A stretch of 12,204 nt of DNA from Spirosoma sp. (GCA_028288385.1 JAQBNX010000770.1:1-12204); one strand, 5' to 3'; numbered from the stretch's first letter, positions 6,173 through 11,975 are shown. Notes: a model not told the origin generated them from the letters alone. Made by a program: numbers and translations.

Positions 6173-6880
6173 ATGGCAAAGTCAACCACCCCCGCAGTAC
6201 CCGCAGCCAGCGAAGCAACCAACGTACAATTTCTGAAACTTTACCAGACCGTTCACGAGCAAACGGGCGAAGTCATTAACAAATACAAGTATCTGGAAGG
6301 CCATCCCCGCCAGTACCGTTTTGACGCGAAGGAAGGCGTTTTTAACATCAACGGGACGGAAAAATTAGGCCGCATGCTCACCTTTCAGCCCATTGCATGG
6401 CGCATATTCAATGATAGTATTTTGAACATGGGTACGAAGAACTGGGCAGAAATTTTCTTTATTGACGAGAAGGATTGTGTTTCGTCGGTGCTGTTTCATG
6501 GGTATTCAGTGGATAATATCTTCCGCCTGATCGAACCGCTGTACTACGACGATCTAACGCTGGCCGACGTAATTATTACCGCCGTGGCCGAGAAGAAGGA
6601 GAACACCAAGATTACGCCTAAAGGCGTGTACTATATCGGCACGTTTAGCTACAAGATGGCAAGCGTGGAAAAGTCAGCCGAGTTAAAGCAATTTTCGCAG
6701 GAGGTAAAGATTTTCCGGCAGGAGACCCTAACCGACATTGCTAGTGTCAAAACGTCCTTCAATTACTACAACCCGCTTTTACAGGGTGAGGCCGTCGAAG
6801 AATTGCCCGAAGGCGTAACCTTCGACCAAGTACGGGGAGCCGTCGAAGAAGTCTATCAGATTGGTAGCGGTGAAGCCTGA
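6173..6880 (+). CDS. Conserved-looking protein of unknown function in a recombination module
   Basis: This 235-residue protein starts at the ATG at 6173 after a leader with a hairpin. The first 20 residues are low-complexity (Ala/Thr/Pro). The centre (about 55-165) alternates beta and helix: FNINGTEKLGRMLTFQPIAW, then WAEIFFIDEKDCVSSVLFHGYSVDN, LIEPLYYDDLTLADVIIT, and KENTKITPKGVYYIGTFSY. The C-terminal 65 residues are helical and acidic. I do not recognise the family. It lies in a unit sharing its promoter type with the unit that encodes a PD-(D/E)XK exonuclease, and no RecT or Redbeta homologue is visible, so a single-strand-binding or annealing role is worth testing. That is inference from position only. 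Confidence 0.75.
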   Translation: MAKSTTPAVPAASEATNVQFLKLYQTVHEQTGEVINKYKYLEGHPRQYRFDAKEGVFNINGTEKLGRMLTFQPIAWRIFNDSILNMGTKNWAEIFFIDEKDCVSSVLFHGYSVDNIFRLIEPLYYDDLTLADVIITAVAEKKENTKITPKGVYYIGTFSYKMASVEKSAELKQFSQEVKIFRQETLTDIASVKTSFNYYNPLLQGEAVEELPEGVTFDQVRGAVEEVYQIGSGEA

Positions 6881-6895
6881 TTTATCCGAACGGTT

Positions 6896-6957
6896 CCGGT
6901 CGCTGAGCAGGGCAGCCTGTGCTGTGATAGTCGCAACGGCGAACCGTCAGCGACCGG
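6896..6957 (+). promoter_or_regulatory. Structured intergenic RNA with 11-bp perfect stem
   Basis: CCGGTCGCTGA (6896-6906) pairs perfectly with 6947-6957. The 40-nt interior can form at least one more hairpin (ACGG-CGAA-CCGT at about 6936-6947, partly competing with the outer stem). The element fills most of the 97-nt gap between the stop at 6880 and the ATG at 6978. It has no T-run, so it is more likely a stability, processing or translation-control structure than a terminator. Confidence 0.5.
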
Positions 6958-6977
6958 TCCCCAAACTCATTTCCTTT

Positions 6978-7517
6978 ATGATTCTGACCACATCCAATCC
7001 CCGAACGACCGAAGTCAGCAAGATGCTCTTAAACGCATGGAGCGCCGAATTTGCGCTTCGCATCAAGCCCGTTTGTTTCAATCGAAGCTACCTAAACAGT
7101 TCATTAAGCTGGATTTTCCCCCAGGCTTATTTTGCCGTGCTGTTTTCAGCCCGCGCAGTGCTGGCCGTCGATGAAGTCAACCTGGCTAACCCCGAAGTGA
7201 TCGAGAAGCTACTCCGCCAGTGGGCGCAGAATGGAAAGTACGGGCCAGCCTGTCCGGATGAAAGTAATACCTTTCTAGAGCTAATGCAGTACCGTCTGAA
7301 AGGCGACCTTCCAGCCAGGCGCCTGAGCGGGCCCGAAGCCGCCGCCCTGCACGTTCGGCTGACCGAAAAAGTACATGCAGTCAGCCTCATTCACGAGACA
7401 TATATACTCGACCGTATGGGATCGGAGCCGTACAGAAAACTTGTCGATTCGCTACCTGACTATTTAAAAAACGGTTTCGTTGGTGAGCGGGCTTCTTTAT
7501 TACTTTCTGTTGATTGA
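6978..7517 (+). CDS. Helical protein of unknown function (possibly HEPN-like)
   Basis: The protein is 179 residues from the ATG at 6978. The frame continues upstream to a TTG at 6861, but that stretch overlaps the previous gene and the intergenic stem, so the ATG is preferred. The protein is almost wholly helical. FPQAYFAVLFSARAVLAV (47-64) recalls the AYYAxFxAARALL helix of HEPN-fold proteins. RLTEKVH (Arg127-His133) fits the loose R-X4-6-H pattern of HEPN ribonucleases, but such a short match can occur by chance. The family is not recognised. It is the fourth gene of unit A; the next gene starts 18 bp after its stop. Confidence 0.7.
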   Translation: MILTTSNPRTTEVSKMLLNAWSAEFALRIKPVCFNRSYLNSSLSWIFPQAYFAVLFSARAVLAVDEVNLANPEVIEKLLRQWAQNGKYGPACPDESNTFLELMQYRLKGDLPARRLSGPEAAALHVRLTEKVHAVSLIHETYILDRMGSEPYRKLVDSLPDYLKNGFVGERASLLLSVD

Positions 7518-7535
7518 TAACCATTGGCAACTAAA

Positions 7536-7715
7536 ATGAACACGTTTGTTGAAGACTGGAAAAATGGTATTGCTCAAGCCGATCAGATAGACGACTATAT
7601 TGATCGGTGGCACACAGGCAATTCGGGTTTACCCTTGGCAACTTATTTAGGGCTAAGCAGTGAGCAGTATGTCCAATGGCTTAAAGACCCTGAGCAACTA
7701 CAGCAAATACTTTAA
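7536..7715 (+). CDS. Small acidic helical protein of a mobile-element family
   Basis: The protein is 59 residues from the ATG at 7536; a TTG 12 bp upstream is a weaker alternative. The sequence WKNGIAQADQIDDYIDRWHT...LPLATYLGLSSEQYVQWLKDP resembles a group of short proteins (IDDYxxxWH...LxxyLGMxxxEYxxW) that I associate with prophages, integrons and toxin-antitoxin neighbourhoods. No biochemical function is known to me. It lies 18 bp after the helical 179-residue gene and may be its partner, which would fit a toxin-antitoxin or regulator pair, but nothing in the sequence proves this. Confidence 0.65.
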   Translation: MNTFVEDWKNGIAQADQIDDYIDRWHTGNSGLPLATYLGLSSEQYVQWLKDPEQLQQIL

Positions 7716-7776
7716 GAAACTTTAGCCTGACTAAGATGAAATGACACCAACAAACGGCACATAAATCGCAGTCGTC

Positions 7777-7968
7777 ATGAAAAAGATCACAGAAGGTAGC
7801 CGGGTGATCGTCAGCATTTACAAGTGGGATATATACATCCGTTCTTACAAAGCGACCGTGAAAGGCTTCACACCTGGCGGACTCGTGAAGGTTGACCCCG
7901 ACCGGTACCCCGGCATTAAATGCGTGTCGGCCGACAACGTGAAGGTAGTTAGCGAACCGGCCGGTTAG
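7777..7968 (+). CDS. Small basic SH3/KOW-like protein
   Basis: This 63-residue basic protein (MKKITEGSRVIVSIYKWDIYIRSYKATVKGF...) has the beta-strand layout of a small barrel: a strand with VIVSIY, a turn, YKATVKGFTPGGLVKVDP, then CVSADNVKVVSE. The G-F-T-P-G-G-L-V-K-V segment resembles KOW/SH3-type barrels that bind RNA or protein. It is the last gene of unit A, 61 bp after the previous gene, and a hairpin follows 27 bp downstream. Confidence 0.6.
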   Translation: MKKITEGSRVIVSIYKWDIYIRSYKATVKGFTPGGLVKVDPDRYPGIKCVSADNVKVVSEPAG

Positions 7969-7995
7969 CGACCTGAGCTACATCCACCAAATAAG

Positions 7996-8023
7996 AGAGG
8001 CCAGCCAATAGTAGCTGACCTCT
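7996..8023 (+). terminator. Hairpin at the end of unit A
   Basis: The arms 7996-8005 and 8014-8023 pair in 9 of 10 positions with an 8-nt loop. There is no T-run on the plus strand. It lies between the last gene of unit A and promoter B, the right place for a unit end, but it is only a moderate terminator candidate. Confidence 0.4.
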
Positions 8024-8099
8024 GCCAAAATTGTAATCAAAACAGATAATTTCTAGCAGTACGGCCTTACTCGGTCAAAGGTTCTACAGTGTGAAATAA

Positions 8100-8169
8100 T
8101 TACATTAAATGGATTACTATTAGTTTTATTTAATGTAAAAAGTGCTTATCTTTAATCCGTAATCAAAAC
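8100..8169 (+). promoter_or_regulatory. Promoter B with 11-bp inverted repeat operator
   Basis: TTTT (8124-8127), 19 bp, TATCTTTA (8147-8154) matches promoter A in spacing and sequence. The right arm of a perfect inverted repeat (8100-8110 TTACATTAAAT; 8128-8138) fills the first half of the promoter spacer, and the left arm lies just upstream of the -33 box. A dimeric regulator bound here would block or modulate RNA polymerase. TAATCAAAAC follows at 8160, as in promoter A. The leader to the ATG at 8178 is about 18 nt. Confidence 0.7.
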
Positions 8170-8177
8170 TTAATAAA

Positions 8178-8561
8178 ATGCGACTAATCAAGATCGACCC
8201 ACAGGCTAAGACCGTCGAGGCTATTGATAGTCCCGGCACACTTAGCGACATGTACCGGCTCCTTGACTGCCGGATGATTGACGTATGCGCCCGTCAGGAC
8301 AACGGTGATTCGCTGACGGTGGACGATGAGGCCCTGTATCTGGAGCCCCAGCCCCACGCCTTTTGCTTTAATGGTTACGGGCCGATTCATGGTATTGCCT
8401 TGCTGACGGGAACCGACGAGGAGGGCGGTACGGAAGGGCCAGCTATGTCGGTCGAGGAAGCGAGCCAATGTATCGAGTGGTTAGGCTACGTATATACCAG
8501 ACCGTCACTTACGGTAACGCCTTTGTACAGCCAGATTTTTGGTTTTACTCCTTCTAAATAA
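8178..8561 (+). CDS. DUF3846-like protein
   Basis: This 127-residue acidic protein is first after promoter B. MRLIKIDPQAKTVEAIDSPG (1-20) followed by SDMYRLLDCRMIDVC, then NGDSLTVDDEALYLEPQPHAF, and then GPIHGIALLTGTDEEGG reproduces the DUF3846 pattern (strand, IDVV segment, D-DE-L, G-A-L-G-D). DUF3846 proteins occur in phages and conjugative elements, sometimes beside antirestriction genes; their function is not established. The C-terminal 45 residues (about 83-127) carry an additional helical segment (SVEEASQCIEWLGYVYTR). It lies upstream of the exonuclease gene and presumably is expressed with it. Confidence 0.75.
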   Translation: MRLIKIDPQAKTVEAIDSPGTLSDMYRLLDCRMIDVCARQDNGDSLTVDDEALYLEPQPHAFCFNGYGPIHGIALLTGTDEEGGTEGPAMSVEEASQCIEWLGYVYTRPSLTVTPLYSQIFGFTPSK

Positions 8562-8575
8562 CGCATCGAACCGGG

Positions 8576-8617
8576 AGGGGCGTGATTCCTGATTGCACCC
8601 CTTACCCACAACCTTTT
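8576..8617 (+). terminator. Intergenic hairpin before the exonuclease gene
   Basis: AGGGG (8576-8580) pairs with CCCCT (8598-8602), and TTTTT follows at 8613-8617, 11 nt downstream. The gap has the same layout (short GC stem, then pyrimidine tract, then ATG) as those before the genes at 5793 and 6173. It is a weak terminator or an RNA-stability element. Confidence 0.35.
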
Positions 8618-8632
8618 TCTCCCATTCTAACC

Positions 8633-9283
8633 ATGTCTTATCGCACAATGTCCCGTTACGCGAACTCCGATCTGACTGAGTTTCGCCAGCTTCTTTTTAG
8701 CAATAAAGCACCTAAGCTAGCCGGTGCAGCCCGCATCTTTGGTACGCTCTTTCACTCCCAGTTGCTGGAGTCAAAACTACCGGAAGATGCAAGTCCGGCG
8801 ATGCAGAAGCAGTTGAAAGCCATGCATGAATCGGCCCTTCGCAACAAGTTTTTGTTAAACGTACTCGAAACTGCCCAAGTAGAGCAGGTGCGTATCTGGG
8901 ATGATAAAGTAACGGGCCTACCCTGCAAGGCGCAGACAGATATCTGGGTGGCCGAGAACGAGTTGATTGTCGATCTAAAGACCACCAGCGCGCGCTCGTA
9001 TGGGGAATTCCTCAAAAGCTGTGAAGAGTATGCGTATGATCGACAGGCCGCTTTCTATCTGGATGGGACGCCGGGAGCTAAACGCTTTGTGATTTTAGGC
9101 GTACAGAAACAGGCTCCCTATGAGGTGTTTTACTTTGAAGCATCGGCGGCTCGTGGGTGCATCGAAGGCGGTCGCAAAAAGTATCAGGGACTTTTAAAAG
9201 GTGTGCAGCGTACGGGCTTCGTGCCTTCCTCATGGGGCATCAAAAAATTACCTCGACAAGCACAGGCATTCCATGCCGCCTAA
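8633..9283 (+). CDS. PD-(D/E)XK exonuclease (RecE/DUF3799 type)
   Basis: The protein is 216 residues from the ATG at 8633. A GTG at 8582 would add 17 residues that overlap the intergenic hairpin, so the ATG is preferred. Nuclease motifs are in order: GTLFHSQLL (37-45, substrate/helix motif), PCKAQTDIWV (97-106) with Asp103, LIVDLKTTSARS (111-122) with Asp114-x-Lys116, and YDRQAAFYLDG (135-145) with Gln138 and Tyr142 of the Q-x-x-x-Y motif. This fits the PD-(D/E)XK nuclease-like family that includes lambda-Exo/RecE-type 5'-3' exonucleases used with an annealing protein in phage recombination. All the metal-binding residues that I expect are present, so the enzyme should be active. The next gene begins 12 bp after its stop. 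Confidence 0.85.
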   Translation: MSYRTMSRYANSDLTEFRQLLFSNKAPKLAGAARIFGTLFHSQLLESKLPEDASPAMQKQLKAMHESALRNKFLLNVLETAQVEQVRIWDDKVTGLPCKAQTDIWVAENELIVDLKTTSARSYGEFLKSCEEYAYDRQAAFYLDGTPGAKRFVILGVQKQAPYEVFYFEASAARGCIEGGRKKYQGLLKGVQRTGFVPSSWGIKKLPRQAQAFHAA

Positions 9284-9295
9284 CCATTTACAACG

Positions 9296-9637
9296 ATGTT
9301 CTTCGCTAAAATTACCAATTCTCACAACAGCAGGAATCGGCTTACGGAGTACGTGGGCAAGCAAGTCAAACAGCTTGAATGCCAAACGGTGGAAGACCCG
9401 GCCGCTTTCGGCAACCATTTGGAGCAGTTGGTCCACCGGGCTAATCTGAAGTTTCCCCGTTGCCACCCATTAAGAGCTTACCTCCGCAAATCGCATACAG
9501 AAGGCGATTATAGTGCCGGTGTAAATGAGGTCGTGCAGTTCAGTTTGTACGCTCAGCGTGGGGTATTTAAAGAGGTACAGGGTCATATTCCAATTACACC
9601 TAACGAAGGCCAACAGGCTACCCTGTTCACAGATTAA
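9296..9637 (+). CDS. Small protein of unknown function following the exonuclease
   Basis: This 113-residue protein begins 12 bp after the exonuclease stop, so it is probably translated from the same message. It is basic overall in the first half (NSRNRLTEYVGKQVKQLECQ; HRANLKFPRCHPLRAYLRKS), with a helical middle and a hydrophilic tail ending ATLFTD. The ending resembles the short LF-type clamp-binding tails seen on some DNA-replication and repair proteins, but a four-residue match is weak. I do not recognise a family. The position suggests a partner of the nuclease. A strong terminator follows 10 bp downstream. Confidence 0.65.
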   Translation: MFFAKITNSHNSRNRLTEYVGKQVKQLECQTVEDPAAFGNHLEQLVHRANLKFPRCHPLRAYLRKSHTEGDYSAGVNEVVQFSLYAQRGVFKEVQGHIPITPNEGQQATLFTD

Positions 9638-9647
9638 ACCTCTTGTT

Positions 9648-9680
9648 AAGCCGGTGTCATTTCCAAGACACCGGCTTTCT
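9648..9680 (+). terminator. Rho-independent terminator of unit B
   Basis: The perfect 11-bp GC-rich stem AAGCCGGTGTC / GACACCGGCTT with an 8-nt loop is followed by T-rich sequence (TTTCT). It starts 10 bp after the stop at 9637. Confidence 0.85.
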
Positions 9681-9768
9681 ATTATCCTCCATAAGGCTCA
9701 GGGCAATATCTGATCCAGAGTGGATCGCAATTCACGATGAGACCATTCTTAGTTATTCGTCCCTTGCT

Positions 9769-10165
9769 ATGACTGAAGCCGTCCGTATCAAAATCCTGTT
9801 CAACTCGGTTGAGGTTGAGTTGGCCAGGCGCCGGGCCTTTTTTAGAAGTGCCGGCCAGCTTCAGAGACCATCTGGCAGAACACATCCGTCGGATGGTCAA
9901 AGCCTGGTGGCAGATCTACCGCGAGTCGACAGCGGCTACCTGTGGTCGCAATCGTACCATTTAGGAGTGTAACACCGCTTATCCGGCAGAAGCGCTAGAT
10001 ACGACGTCGCTGATCGAGAGCCTGAGCCAGATCAACCGGCGGCTTATGTACCCCGATGCCATCCGGGTCTACCGGCCCGTTCACTCAGCCGAGTTCTCGG
10101 CCGTCTGTATCCTGGCCATGATCAAGTCCTTTTACGTTGAACTAAGAAACCAAACATCCCCCTGA
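9769..10165 (+). pseudogene. Broken gene upstream of the HTH gene (frameshift plus amber stop)
   Basis: From the ATG at 9769 the first frame reads MTEAVRIKILFNSVEVELAR. At the T6 run (about 9838-9843) coding shifts by one base into the frame that reads FRDHLAEHIRRMVKAWWQIY. That frame meets one TAG (9961-9963) and then continues as ALDTTSLIESLSQINRRL and YRPVHSAEFSAVCILAMIKS to TGA 10163-10165. Removing one T from the run and reading through the TAG gives a continuous helical, basic protein of about 131 residues, so two lesions disable it. The family is unknown. Its stop overlaps the next ATG (TGATG), showing that the two genes were once translationally coupled. Sequencing error at the T-run could explain one lesion but not both. 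Confidence 0.6.
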
Positions 10166-10620
10166 TGGAAACTTTATTCTTAGATTCGCCCCTAATCAAA
10201 GCAGATGATGAAATGGCGTTGGAATCTGACCTGGCAATTCGACATGCCGCCGAGCGGTATTTAGAAACACTTCGAAAAGTAGATGAGCTAAAAGGCGAAG
10301 CAGAAGAACGATTGTTCTCGGGATCTCCCGGCTCGATCTACCTCAAGCGGTTAGGTCATCGTTCACTGACTGTAGAAGAAAAAGAAGGCATCATCGAGGC
10401 AAAAGGCACCGAGGAAGATAAACAGTCAATAATTAGTTTTAGGGAAGCCCAGATAAATCTTAATAACCGGCTCAAACCCCTCAGCCAGTTTATTAGCCTG
10501 GTACACGATCAGGCCGGACTCCCCAGGGGAACCTATTACCGGCGCTTAAAGCGGCCAGGCCTTTGGACGGCCGATGAAATCATCCGCGTCCTGGATGTAC
10601 TGGCACGGATACAGATTTAA
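10165..10620 (+). CDS. HTH protein with long helical N-terminus
   Basis: This is a 151-residue protein. Residues about 15-50 are a charged, probably coiled-coil helix (IRHAAERYLETLRKVDELKG), and 65-105 are helical and mixed-charge. The C-terminus, about 108-148, fits a Cro/XRE-like helix-turn-helix: FISLVHDQAGLPRGTYYRRL with Ala-Gly-Leu at the turn, then GLWTADEIIRVLDVLARI. A role as a phage-type DNA-binding regulator is likely but the family is not recognised. The start overlaps the stop of the broken upstream gene, which would normally supply ribosomes. With that gene broken, expression may be reduced. It is the last gene of GC-richer composition before the AT-rich peptide locus. Confidence 0.7.
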   Translation: METLFLDSPLIKADDEMALESDLAIRHAAERYLETLRKVDELKGEAEERLFSGSPGSIYLKRLGHRSLTVEEKEGIIEAKGTEEDKQSIISFREAQINLNNRLKPLSQFISLVHDQAGLPRGTYYRRLKRPGLWTADEIIRVLDVLARIQI

Positions 10621-10686
10621 CAACCTGACTAAACCTCCTTTTTTTAGATGCTTCATCTGCTGACTGGAGCTGCTACATTTGACTAG

Positions 10687-10717
10687 ACATTAAGTTAAGC
10701 ATGATCTAACTTAGTGT
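10687..10717. promoter_or_regulatory. Inverted repeat upstream of the graspetide ligase
   Basis: ACATTAAGTTA (10687-10697) and TAACTTAGTGT (10707-10717) are reverse complements in 10 of 11 positions around a 9-nt spacer. They are centred about 40 bp before the ligase ATG at 10742, where a promoter is expected. TTTG at 10678-10681 could be a -33 box, but no well-spaced -7 box is clear. Candidate operator for the peptide locus. Confidence 0.45.
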
Positions 10718-10741
10718 TCAATTAAATGTTGTACATCCATA

Positions 10742-11719
10742 ATGATTCTAATTCTATCTGACGCTAACGATATTCATGCTGACTTCGTGGCCAGTAAAAT
10801 ACAAATCTCTGGTCTTCCGTATGTACGACTAAACTTGGATGTATCATCGTTAAAGCAAACTACTATCTCATATGATGGGAATACATGGGACATAGGAACC
10901 CCTTGCAATTCATTTATAAGTGATAACATATCTTGCGTATGGATGCGGCGGGCCTATGTTGAACTACTTTTAGAAGAAGCCAATAATACAGAAACAGACT
11001 TTAAAATTTGGCGGGGCGAGTGGAACAAAACCCTTACAGGCTTATATACTTCATTGAAACAGGTTCAATGGCTAAACTTCTACAGAAACGCATACAAGGC
11101 TGAAAATAAATATCTTCAAAGCGAAGTAGCCCGTAAATTAGGTTTTACGCTACCTGCAACCATAGTATCTAACAACAAAGAAAAGCTACTTAGCTTCGCG
11201 TTGGTTCATGGTGCCGTGGTAATGAAGTTAATGAATCAAGAGTTTTACAAAACTCCTGATGGTTCATATAAGGGCCTGTACGTCAACAAATTAAATTCTG
11301 AAGACTTAGCGTTTTTTGGTGATTCTTCAGAAAATCCCATAGTATTACAAAAGTACATAGAGAAAGATTTTGAGGTGAGGTATACCGTCGTTGGTGACGA
11401 GCACTTCGTATGCAAAATAGACTCCCAAAAATCATCTAAAGCCAAGGTTGATTGGCGTAGATATGACTTACCGCAAACACCCCATTACCCGATTGAACCA
11501 CCCAAAGACATACGCTGGAAAGTAGCTCAACTTATGAGTGAACTAAAATTAAATTATGGGGCACTTGATTTCATAGTGTCACCTGATGGTACTTGGGTGT
11601 TTTTAGAAATCAACTCTATGGGACAATTTCTATGGATTGAAGACCTTACGGGTTTGAAAATTTCAGAAGGTATAGTAAATTGGCTTCAGAATGTTCATAT
11701 AAAATACATTACCACATGA
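10742..11719 (+). CDS. ATP-grasp peptide ligase, graspetide (MvdD/MvdC-like) maturase
   Basis: This 325-residue ATP-grasp enzyme belongs to the type that builds side-chain ester or amide links in ribosomal peptides. Landmarks: an N-terminal pre-ATP-grasp region ending in SCVWMRRAY (64-72), matching the VWxRR strand of MvdD-type enzymes; NKYLQSEVARKLGFTLPAT (122-140); a putative ATP-binding lysine in VVMKLM (159-164); LQKYIEKDFEVRYTVVGDEH (202-221); and the signature ALDFIVSPDG (274-283) plus FLEINSMGQFLWIE (287-300). The last two give metal ligands Asp277, Glu289 and Asn291 and the E-I-N-x-x-G-Q-x-L-W-x-E hallmark, with Ser-Met in place of the usual Pro-x. All the core catalytic residues that I expect are present. 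The TGA overlaps the ATG of the precursor gene. The locus is AT-richer than the phage-like genes beside it, suggesting separate origin. Confidence 0.9.
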   Translation: MILILSDANDIHADFVASKIQISGLPYVRLNLDVSSLKQTTISYDGNTWDIGTPCNSFISDNISCVWMRRAYVELLLEEANNTETDFKIWRGEWNKTLTGLYTSLKQVQWLNFYRNAYKAENKYLQSEVARKLGFTLPATIVSNNKEKLLSFALVHGAVVMKLMNQEFYKTPDGSYKGLYVNKLNSEDLAFFGDSSENPIVLQKYIEKDFEVRYTVVGDEHFVCKIDSQKSSKAKVDWRRYDLPQTPHYPIEPPKDIRWKVAQLMSELKLNYGALDFIVSPDGTWVFLEINSMGQFLWIEDLTGLKISEGIVNWLQNVHIKYITT

Positions 11720-11916
11720 AAGTATTTGCAAGTAACTACTTGGAAAGTATGTCAACGGATCAAGTAGTATCTCCATCGTTGTGGAATTGGAAACCTTTCA
11801 ATACCGACATCAACAGAATATATGCTTCCGGTGGTAAGACATCCACCCGCGCTTCTACCTACGCATCTGAGAGGGACAGTAATGAGGATACGGATAGACC
11901 TAACGAAGGTGCTTAA
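11716..11916 (+). CDS. Putative graspetide precursor peptide
   Basis: From the ATG at 11716, which overlaps the ligase stop (ATGA), 66 codons are read. An earlier in-frame ATG at 11680 lies inside the ligase gene and is rejected in favour of the coupled start. Residues 1-40 form a leader: MKVFASNYLESMSTDQVVSP, then LWNWKPFNTDINRIYASGG. Gly39-Gly40 fits a double-glycine cleavage site. The following 26 residues, KTSTRASTYASERDSNEDTD and RPNEGA, have hydroxyl residues first (Thr42, Ser43, Thr44, Ser47, Thr48, Ser51) and acids after (Glu52, Asp54, Glu57, Asp58, Asp60, Glu64). This is the donor-acceptor order used by graspetide ligases. The microviridin TxKYPSD core and PFFARFL leader motif are absent; only KPF is present. 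The product, ring pattern and activity are unknown; a protease inhibitor is the usual role of known members. Confidence 0.75.
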   Translation: MKVFASNYLESMSTDQVVSPSLWNWKPFNTDINRIYASGGKTSTRASTYASERDSNEDTDRPNEGA

Positions 11917-11938
11917 TTGATCATTTCATGTTCATTTC

Positions 11939-11975
11939 AAAGACCCGGTTACAAAGGCAGTCGGGTCTTTTCTTA
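11939..11975 (+). terminator. Rho-independent terminator of the graspetide locus
   Basis: The perfect 9-bp stem AAAGACCCG / CGGGTCTTT with a 14-nt loop is followed by T-rich DNA (TTTTCTT). It starts 22 bp after the precursor stop and closes the two-gene unit. Confidence 0.85.

Noticed and set aside
5965..6222. 85-codon minus-strand frame
   Set aside because: Antisense to the SH3-like gene and its terminator, with no supporting motif.
6861..6977. TTG-initiated N-terminal extension of the 179-residue gene
   Set aside because: It covers the perfect intergenic stem at 6896-6957 and has an Arg/Ala/Ser-rich shadow composition.
9201..9713. Overlapping plus-strand frames at 9201-9449 and 9525-9713
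   Set aside because: They overlap the exonuclease end, the 113-residue gene and the terminator in other frames.
9682..9900. 72-codon minus-strand frame
   Set aside because: The plus strand here carries a better coding signal (broken gene at 9769) and this frame has no recognisable features.
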